Source of the DNA: Burkholderiaceae bacterium
GTDB taxonomy: Bacteria > Pseudomonadota > Gammaproteobacteria > Burkholderiales > Burkholderiaceae_C
Length of the DNA stretch: 11,502 nt
Assembly (NCBI GenBank): GCA_017853735.1
Contig: JAFMJA010000062.1
Location: forward strand, 1-11,502
Direction of reading: 5' to 3'
Part shown: positions 6,174 to 11,502 of the stretch, one piece after another
How the letters are laid out: each line of letters begins with the position of its first letter
Position numbering within the stretch: position 1 is the first letter of the stretch
Position numbers and translations under genes: made by a program
The notes under the pieces: model-generated
The model's database searches: none
Told to the model about the DNA's origin: nothing
The model's input: the letters and a program-made list of their open reading frames with translations, nothing else

Positions 6174-7343
6174 GTGCTTTTGTCTCTCCAGGGATCAGCC
6201 CCCCCCGCCATTCTGGCGCTCTCCGACGGCACAGTCTTCCAAGGTAGTTCCATAGGCTTTGCCGGTATAGCGGTCGGTGAAGTGGTCTTCAACACGGCCA
6301 TAACCGGTTACCAGGAAATCCTGACCGACCCCAGCTACTGTCGGCAGATTGTCACCCTGACCTACCCTCATATTGGTAACTACGGGATCAACCCTGAAGA
6401 CATCGAGTCGGACAGGGTTCAGGCGGCTGGACTGGTGATCAAGGACCTGCCCTTGCTCGAGTCCAATTTCCGCAGCCAGGAAAACCTTTCGCACTATCTG
6501 AAGCGCGAAAAAACCGTGGCCATCGCCAACCTTGACACACGACAGCTCACCCGCCTGCTGCGACAGAAGGGTGCGCAGAACGGCGCTATTCTGGCCCTTG
6601 ACGCTGGTCAGCAATTGAACCAGGCTGCCATCGACCAGGCTATTGCTGCAGCCAGGGCGGCCCCCAGCATGGCTGGCCAGGACCTGGCCAAGGAAGTCAC
6701 TGTCAAGCAGGCTTACCAGTGGACCCAGACCGAGTGGCAACTCGGCACCGGCTACGGCGCATTGAAGACTCCGAAGTTCCATGTTGTGGCCTATGACTTC
6801 GGCGTTAAAAAGAACATCCTTCGCATGCTTGCCCAACGTGGTTGCCAGGTAAGGGTGGTGCCGGCGCAGACACCAGCATCTGAGGTGCTTCAGCTCAAAC
6901 CGGACGGCATTTTTCTTTCCAATGGCCCTGGCGACCCACAACCTTGCGACTACGCCATCGCCGCTGCGACTGAGCTGATCGAATCTGGCATTCCGACTTT
7001 TGGCATTTGTCTGGGGCACCAGATCATGGCCCTGGCTTCTGGTGCTAAAACCTTCAAGATGAAGTTTGGCCATCATGGCGCCAACCACCCGGTTAAAGAC
7101 CTGGATAGCGGGCGGGTGTCGATCACCAGCCAGAACCACGGCTTTGCGGTTGACGAGAAATCCCTCCCCAGCAACCTGCGTGCGACGCATGTCAGTCTGT
7201 TTGACGGCACTTTGCAGGGACTGGCACGCACAGACCGGCCGGCTTTCTGCTTTCAGGGCCATCCGGAGGCTTCACCCGGACCGCATGACATTGCCTACCT
7301 GTTTGACCGCTTCACGGCACTGATGGAGAAGAAAAATGCCTAA
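6174..7343 (+). CDS. carA: Carbamoyl-phosphate synthase small subunit (glutamine amidotransferase) CarA
   Basis: CarA hydrolyses glutamine and channels ammonia to CarB for carbamoyl phosphate, the shared precursor of arginine and pyrimidines. The GTG start gives 389 residues (E. coli 382). The N-terminal CPSase domain (about 10-150) includes LALSDGTVFQG and FNTAITGYQEILTDPSY (39-55). The C-terminal class I amidotransferase domain (about 203-385) has YDFGVKKNI (207-215), SNGPGDP (249-255), the nucleophile C279 in FGICLGHQ, and the H363/E365 dyad in QGHPEASPG. These are offset by exactly 10 from E. coli C269, H353 and E355. The stop lies 8 bases inside carB, so the subunits are translationally coupled. 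A run of eight C (6199-6206) falls in codons 9-12. Confidence 0.97.
   Translation: MLLSLQGSAPPAILALSDGTVFQGSSIGFAGIAVGEVVFNTAITGYQEILTDPSYCRQIVTLTYPHIGNYGINPEDIESDRVQAAGLVIKDLPLLESNFRSQENLSHYLKREKTVAIANLDTRQLTRLLRQKGAQNGAILALDAGQQLNQAAIDQAIAAARAAPSMAGQDLAKEVTVKQAYQWTQTEWQLGTGYGALKTPKFHVVAYDFGVKKNILRMLAQRGCQVRVVPAQTPASEVLQLKPDGIFLSNGPGDPQPCDYAIAAATELIESGIPTFGICLGHQIMALASGAKTFKMKFGHHGANHPVKDLDSGRVSITSQNHGFAVDEKSLPSNLRATHVSLFDGTLQGLARTDRPAFCFQGHPEASPGPHDIAYLFDRFTALMEKKNA
7325..7328 (+). promoter_or_regulatory. Ribosome binding site of carB
   Basis: GGAG, 7 bases before the carB ATG at 7336, lies inside the last carA codons. It supports the start that gives the 8-base carA/carB overlap. Confidence 0.7.
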
Positions 7344-10300
7344 GCGCGCAGACATTCAGAGCATTCTCATCATTGGCGCAGGACCGATCATCATCGGTCA
7401 GGCCTGCGAGTTTGATTACTCCGGCGTTCAGGCCTGCAAGGCCTTGCGCGAAGAGGGCTACAAGGTCATCCTGATCAACAGCAACCCCGCCACGATCATG
7501 ACCGATCCGGCCACTGCCGACGTCACCTATATCGAACCCATCACCTGGCAGACGGTTGAAAAGATCATCGCCAAGGAACGACCCCATGCCATTCTGCCCA
7601 CCATGGGTGGCCAGACCGCCCTGAACTGCGCGCTTGACCTGTGGCGCAACGGAGTGCTGAAGAAATACCAGGTGGAACTGATCGGGGCCACGCCCGAGGC
7701 GATCGATAAGGCGGAAGACCGCCTGAAATTCAAGGATGCGATGACCAAGATTGGCTTGGGTTCAGCCCGTTCAGGCATCGCTCACAGCATGGATGAGGCC
7801 TGGGCGGTGCAAAAAAAGGTCGGTTTCCCCACTGTGATACGCCCTAGCTTCACGCTGGGAGGAACGGGTGGCGGAATTGCCTACAACCCCGAAGAATTCG
7901 AGGTCATCTGCAAGCGGGGTCTGGAGGCATCACCGACCAATGAACTTCTGATTGAAGAATCGCTTCTGGGCTGGAAAGAGTACGAAATGGAGGTGGTCCG
8001 CGACAAGGCGGACAACTGCATCATCGTCTGCTCTATCGAGAATCTCGATCCCATGGGAGTGCATACTGGCGACTCCATCACGGTGGCGCCCGCGCAGACC
8101 CTGACCGACAAGGAATACCAGATCATGCGCAACGCCTCGTTGGCGGTTTTGCGCGAAATTGGCGTTGATACCGGTGGTTCGAATGTTCAGTTCTCGATCA
8201 ATCCCAAAGACGGCCGGATGATCGTGATTGAAATGAACCCCCGTGTCAGCCGTTCCTCGGCGCTGGCCTCCAAGGCCACGGGTTTTCCGATTGCAAAAGT
8301 CGCTGCCAAGCTGGCAGTGGGCTATACCCTGGATGAATTGCGCAATGAGATCACTGGAGGGGCGACGCCAGCTTCCTTCGAGCCGTCGATCGACTATGTG
8401 GTCACCAAGATCCCGCGTTTCGCGTTCGAGAAATTCCCCGCTGCCGACAGCCGACTGACCACGCAAATGAAATCGGTCGGCGAGGTCATGGCCATGGGAC
8501 GCACCTTTCAGGAGTCTTTTCAGAAAGCCTTGCGTGGCCTTGAAGTAGGCGTGGACGGCATGAATGAGAAAACCCAGGACCGTGAGGTGCTGGAAAAAGA
8601 GCTGGGCGAGCCTGGTCCCGAGCGTATCTGGTATGTGGGTGATGCTTTTGCCATGGGCCTGTCTGTGGATGAGGTGCATGAGTTGACCCGCATCGACAAA
8701 TGGTTTTTGGTTCAGATCGAGCAGATTGTGAAGATTGAGCTGGATTTGGACCGACTTGCAGAGCAGCACGGCGCCAAGGCTCTGGAGGCCTTGGATGCGG
8801 CGACACTGCGCGCCCTCAAGCAAAAGGGATTTTCCGACCGGCGCTTGGCCAAACTGCTCAAGACCACCGAAAAAAAGGTGCGCGACACCCGCAGATCGCT
8901 GCAGGTTCGACCTGTTTTCAAGCGGGTGGACACCTGTGCGGCTGAATTTGCCACCAACACCGCGTATCTGTATTCAAGCTATGAGCAGGAATGCGAGGCT
9001 GAACCGTCCAATCGCAAAAAAATCATGGTCTTGGGCGGGGGCCCCAACCGGATAGGCCAAGGCATTGAGTTTGACTACTGCTGTGTGCATGCTGCCTTGG
9101 CCATGCGCGAAGATGGTTACGAAACCATCATGGTCAACTGCAACCCAGAGACTGTCTCGACCGACTTTGACACCTCGGATCGGCTGTATTTCGAGCCGCT
9201 CACCCTGGAAGATGTGCTCGAAATCGTCGACAAGGAAAAACCGACTGGGGTGATTGTTCAGTACGGCGGCCAGACCCCACTCAAGCTGGCTCTTGGCCTG
9301 GAGGCTGAGGGTGTTCCGATTATTGGAACCAGCCCCGACATGATCGACGCAGCAGAAGACCGCGAGCGCTTTCAAAAGCTGTTGCAGACACTGGGTCTGC
9401 GCCAGCCCCCCAATGCCACCGCCCGCACAGAAGCCGAAGCCCTGGAAAAAGCCGCGGCCCTGGGCTATCCACTGGTGGTGCGACCCAGCTATGTTCTGGG
9501 TGGCCGAGCCATGGAGATCGTGCATGAGCAACGCGATCTTGAGCGCTATATGCGAGAAGCCGTCAAGGTCAGCAATGACTCCCCGGTGCTGCTGGATCGC
9601 TTTCTCAATGATGCCATTGAATGTGATGTGGATTGCCTGCGTGACCCGGTGGGTAAAACTTTCATTGGCGGGGTCATGGAGCATATCGAGCAAGCCGGTG
9701 TGCATAGCGGCGACTCGGCCTGCTCGCTGCCACCGCACAGCCTCAAGTCTGAGACGGTTGCCGAGCTCAAGCGGCAGTCGGCTGCCATGGCCGAGGCGTT
9801 GAATGTGGTGGGCTTGATGAATGTCCAGTTTGCGATCCAGGAGGTGGACGGACAGGATGTGATTTATGTACTGGAGGTCAATCCACGCGCTTCACGAACT
9901 GTGCCCTATGTCTCCAAGGCGACCGGGATCGCGCTGGCCAAGGTAGCAGCCCGTTGCATGGCGGGCCAGACCCTCGCGCAGCAGGGCATCACCCGGGAGG
10001 TCACGCCGCCCTATTTCAGCGTAAAGGAGGCGGTGTTTCCCTTTGTCAAGTTTCCTGGTGTCGACACCATTCTCGGGCCGGAAATGAAATCTACCGGCGA
10101 AGTCATGGGCGTGGGCCGAACTTTTGGCGAGGCGTTTGTCAAATCCCAACTAGGTGCGGGCACCAAACTCCCACGATCTGGCAAGGTGTTTCTCTCGGTC
10201 AAACAGAGCGACAAGCCGCGTGCAGTGGATATTGCACGCAGTCTGATTGGCCAGGGTTTTTCGGTGGTGGCGACCAAGGGAACAGCTGCAGCCATCCAGT

Positions 10301-10578
10301 CTGCTGGCCTGCATTGTGAAGTTGTCAATAAGGTCACCGAGGGCCGCCCCAACATCGTGGACCTGATCAAGAACGAGGAAATCGCCATGGTCATCAACAC
10401 GGTGGAGGAGCGTCGCAATGCGATTGTCGATTCGCGCTATATCCGCACCTCTGCCCTGCTGGGGCGGGTGACCACCTTCACCACCATCGCTGGGGCAGAA
10501 GCCGCAGTCCAGGGGATGAAGTACCTGGACCAACTAGAGGTCAGTTCGATCCAGGAACTCCACGCCCAACTGGCATAA
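7336..10578 (+). CDS. carB: Carbamoyl-phosphate synthase large subunit CarB
   Basis: CarB makes carbamoyl phosphate from bicarbonate, ammonia from CarA and two ATP. The 1080-residue protein (E. coli 1073) shows the internal duplication of the family. The carboxyphosphate half (about 1-400) has GQACEFDYSGVQA (21-33), MGGQTALN (90-97), R169 and TLGGTGGGIAYN (173-184), and an EMNPRVSRSSALASKATG segment. An oligomerisation domain follows (about 401-555). The carbamoyl phosphate half (about 556-940) has NRIGQGIEFDYCC and R716 in RPSYVLGGRA, and EVNPRASRTVPYVSKATG. The C-terminal MGS-like allosteric domain (about 941-1080) keeps the ATKGTA and VNKV effector contacts but has V1023 and T1047 where E. 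coli has T1017 and Y1040. All catalytic segments are intact. It is transcribed with carA. Confidence 0.98.
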   Translation: MPKRADIQSILIIGAGPIIIGQACEFDYSGVQACKALREEGYKVILINSNPATIMTDPATADVTYIEPITWQTVEKIIAKERPHAILPTMGGQTALNCALDLWRNGVLKKYQVELIGATPEAIDKAEDRLKFKDAMTKIGLGSARSGIAHSMDEAWAVQKKVGFPTVIRPSFTLGGTGGGIAYNPEEFEVICKRGLEASPTNELLIEESLLGWKEYEMEVVRDKADNCIIVCSIENLDPMGVHTGDSITVAPAQTLTDKEYQIMRNASLAVLREIGVDTGGSNVQFSINPKDGRMIVIEMNPRVSRSSALASKATGFPIAKVAAKLAVGYTLDELRNEITGGATPASFEPSIDYVVTKIPRFAFEKFPAADSRLTTQMKSVGEVMAMGRTFQESFQKALRGLEVGVDGMNEKTQDREVLEKELGEPGPERIWYVGDAFAMGLSVDEVHELTRIDKWFLVQIEQIVKIELDLDRLAEQHGAKALEALDAATLRALKQKGFSDRRLAKLLKTTEKKVRDTRRSLQVRPVFKRVDTCAAEFATNTAYLYSSYEQECEAEPSNRKKIMVLGGGPNRIGQGIEFDYCCVHAALAMREDGYETIMVNCNPETVSTDFDTSDRLYFEPLTLEDVLEIVDKEKPTGVIVQYGGQTPLKLALGLEAEGVPIIGTSPDMIDAAEDRERFQKLLQTLGLRQPPNATARTEAEALEKAAALGYPLVVRPSYVLGGRAMEIVHEQRDLERYMREAVKVSNDSPVLLDRFLNDAIECDVDCLRDPVGKTFIGGVMEHIEQAGVHSGDSACSLPPHSLKSETVAELKRQSAAMAEALNVVGLMNVQFAIQEVDGQDVIYVLEVNPRASRTVPYVSKATGIALAKVAARCMAGQTLAQQGITREVTPPYFSVKEAVFPFVKFPGVDTILGPEMKSTGEVMGVGRTFGEAFVKSQLGAGTKLPRSGKVFLSVKQSDKPRAVDIARSLIGQGFSVVATKGTAAAIQSAGLHCEVVNKVTEGRPNIVDLIKNEEIAMVINTVEERRNAIVDSRYIRTSALLGRVTTFTTIAGAEAAVQGMKYLDQLEVSSIQELHAQLA

Positions 10579-10591
10579 TTCAGGTCATCCT

Positions 10592-10626
10592 GGGGGCAGG
10601 CCTGCGCCACGCGCCGGTCTGCCCCT
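10592..10626 (+). terminator. Strong hairpin after carB (terminator-like, no U-tract)
   Basis: Starting 13 bases after the carB stop, GGGGCAG (10593-10599) pairs with CTGCCCC (10619-10625). The stem continues through G10600/T10618 wobble, C10601-G10617, C10602-G10616, one T/C mismatch, then GCGC (10604-10607) with GCGC (10611-10614) around a CAC loop. This is about 14 Watson-Crick or wobble pairs, flanked by a further G/T wobble. The following bases (TGTCACTTTC) are not a proper U-run. It may be a partial terminator, a 3'-end stabiliser for carAB mRNA, or a regulator of greA read-through; which one cannot be told from sequence. Confidence 0.55.
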
Positions 10627-10657
10627 GTCACTTTCAACCGACTCAAACATTTATCTC

Positions 10658-11134
10658 ATGGCCACGATCCCGATCACAACGCGTGGAGCGGAAAAGCTCA
10701 AGGCTGAGTTGCACCAGCTCAAAACCGTCGATCGACCAGCCGTCATTCAGGCGATTGCCGAAGCCCGTGCCCAGGGTGATCTGAGCGAAAACGCTGAATA
10801 CGATGCAGCCAAGGATCGCCAGGGATTTATTGAAGGCCGGATCCAGGAGATTGAAGGAAAACTTTCTGCCGCACAAATCATTGACCCATCCCGCCTGGAT
10901 GCCGGTGGCAAGGTTGTTTTTGGTGCCACCGTGGTACTCGAAGACGAACTCACTGGTGATTCGGTCCAATACCAAATCGTGGGCGAGGACGAGGCCGACC
11001 TCAAACTGGGCTTGATCAATATTGGATCACCCATCGCACGTGCACTGATTGGTAAGGAAGAAGGCGATACCGCCGAGGTACAGGCGCCCGGTGGCATCCG
11101 GCATTTCGAGATCGTCTCGGTCAGCTACGTGTGA
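10658..11134 (+). CDS. greA: Transcription elongation factor GreA
   Basis: GreA enters the RNA polymerase secondary channel and stimulates cleavage of backtracked RNA so that stalled complexes resume. The 158 residues equal the E. coli length. The N-terminal coiled coil (about 1-75) starts with TTRGAEKLKAEL (7-18) and carries the acidic tip D41 and E44 in GDLSENAEYDAAKDRQ, the residues that place the catalytic metal. The C-terminal FKBP-like domain (about 80-158) includes VVFGATVVLED, IVGEDEAD, ISSPIARALIG-like NIGSPIARALIGKEEGD, and the terminal FEIVSVSYV. The gene lies 79 bases after carB, beyond a strong hairpin. There is no Shine-Dalgarno sequence before the ATG and only a poor candidate promoter (CTGTCA at 10625-10630), so how it is expressed independently of carB is unclear. 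Confidence 0.97.
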   Translation: MATIPITTRGAEKLKAELHQLKTVDRPAVIQAIAEARAQGDLSENAEYDAAKDRQGFIEGRIQEIEGKLSAAQIIDPSRLDAGGKVVFGATVVLEDELTGDSVQYQIVGEDEADLKLGLINIGSPIARALIGKEEGDTAEVQAPGGIRHFEIVSVSYV

Positions 11135-11144
11135 TGCGCTGATA

Positions 11145-11502
11145 GTGCTTCGCCATAGGCTCAATTTTTTTGCTCTCGCCCTCTGGTGGGGTAGCCTGAC
11201 TGCCCTGGGTACGTGGGTGGTGCCGATCTTGTTCATCCATATGCCCAGTCCGGCACTGGCCGGCACACTGGCAGCCAGGCTTTTTAGCGCCCAGACCTGG
11301 CTTGGCCTGATCTGTGGCCTGGTCTTCTTGGTGGCGTCTCGCAGACTTTTCTCGGCTCTTGCGCCATCGCTCAACGGCCTGGTCCTGGCCGCCATGCTGA
11401 TGGCCTTGCTGCTTGAATTGGCGATTGCGCCGCGCATTCTGCTGCGCGAGAACCTTGCGCTATGGCATAGCCTGGGTAGCGCCATGTTCCTGGTTCAGTG
11501 GG
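11145..11502 (+). CDS. DUF4149 (TMEM205-like) membrane protein, 3' end outside window
   Basis: The frame opens at GTG 11145, 10 bases after greA, and is still open at the window end, giving 119 residues plus one base. The product is strongly hydrophobic with three apparent membrane helices (about 7-31, 50-66 and 76-96). Features seen in DUF4149 proteins are the early ALWWGSLTALGTWVVPILF stretch (12-30), the MPSPALAGTLAARLFSAQTWLG segment (33-54) and the later RENLALWHSLGSAMF (101-115). The function of the family is not known. An uncharacterised membrane protein of this type beside greA is a recurrent arrangement in Burkholderiales, as far as I recall. There is no clear ribosome site, so the start is the least certain in the window. 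A T7 run (11165-11171) lies in codons 7-9. Confidence 0.8.
   Translation, partial: MLRHRLNFFALALWWGSLTALGTWVVPILFIHMPSPALAGTLAARLFSAQTWLGLICGLVFLVASRRLFSALAPSLNGLVLAAMLMALLLELAIAPRILLRENLALWHSLGSAMFLVQW

Noticed and set aside
6195..7262. 355-codon open frame on the minus strand opposite carA
   Set aside because: It is a codon-bias shadow: carA is unmistakable with all catalytic residues, and the antisense product has no recognisable motifs or ribosome site.
7930..9738. Long minus-strand open frames opposite carB (297 and 254 codons)
   Set aside because: They lie wholly within intact carB and resemble no family; long antisense frames are expected in G+C-rich coding sequence.
10625..10654. 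A greA promoter with CTGTCA as -35 box
   Set aside because: The best -10 at 17-18 bases matches only about three of six positions, and the start would fall at or after the greA ATG.
11135..11171. T7 run (11165-11171) as a greA terminator
   Set aside because: Only a 3-bp stem (GCC/GGC at 11152-11160) precedes it, and the run lies inside the DUF4149 coding frame.
1..11502. CRISPR arrays, insertion sequences, prophage, defence or toxin-antitoxin genes
   Set aside because: No regularly spaced repeats, terminal inverted repeats or recognisable accessory proteins were seen; every gene is core metabolism or envelope biogenesis except the DUF4149 protein of unknown function.

Overview
The window is a dense, all-forward stretch of housekeeping genes from a betaproteobacterium, most likely order Burkholderiales and plausibly family Comamonadaceae. 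The basis is moderately high G+C, protein features typical of that group (for example the LpxA core and the CarA N-terminus), and the gene order bamA-skp-lpxD-fabZ-lpxA-lpxB-rnhB followed by carA-carB-greA-DUF4149. The family-level placement is inference. There are no mobile elements, CRISPR arrays, phage genes or RNA genes, and no gene-free stretch exceeds about 165 bases.

Region 1 (1-5235) is the outer-membrane biogenesis cluster. It starts inside bamA (outer-membrane protein insertase, C-terminal half of the barrel). It continues with skp/ompH (periplasmic chaperone for the proteins BamA inserts) and then lpxD, fabZ, lpxA and lpxB. LpxA, LpxD and LpxB catalyse the first acylation, second acylation and disaccharide steps of lipid A synthesis. 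FabZ makes the fatty-acid intermediates that compete for or supply the same 3-hydroxyacyl-ACP pool. rnhB (RNase HII) overlaps the end of lpxB. Junctions are very tight: ATGA stop/start overlaps at bamA/skp, lpxD/fabZ and rnhB/methyltransferase, and a 29-base overlap at lpxB/rnhB. This fits one translationally coupled operon.

Region 2 (5232-6008) is a TrmH/SpoU-family 2'-O-ribose RNA methyltransferase coupled to rnhB. It is followed by the only real promoter region in the window (6009-6173): a perfect TATAAT box and a roughly 120-base leader before carA.

Region 3 (6174-11502) holds carA and carB, the two subunits of glutamine-dependent carbamoyl-phosphate synthetase (arginine and pyrimidine synthesis), overlapping by 8 bases. 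A strong imperfect hairpin follows carB. Then come greA (transcript-cleavage factor) and the start of a DUF4149 membrane protein cut by the window end.

I found no previously undescribed system. The observations most worth checking are a GTTT start to the likely carA transcript, which resembles the E. coli carAB P1 start where UTP-sensitive reiterative transcription occurs. LpxA also has a methionine at the acyl-chain ruler position, predicting C10 acylation. A perfect tRNA T-arm mimic lies inside the RNA methyltransferase gene. A seven-A slippery run at the lpxD/fabZ junction could fuse the two proteins by a -1 shift. The CarB allosteric domain has substitutions at effector contacts.
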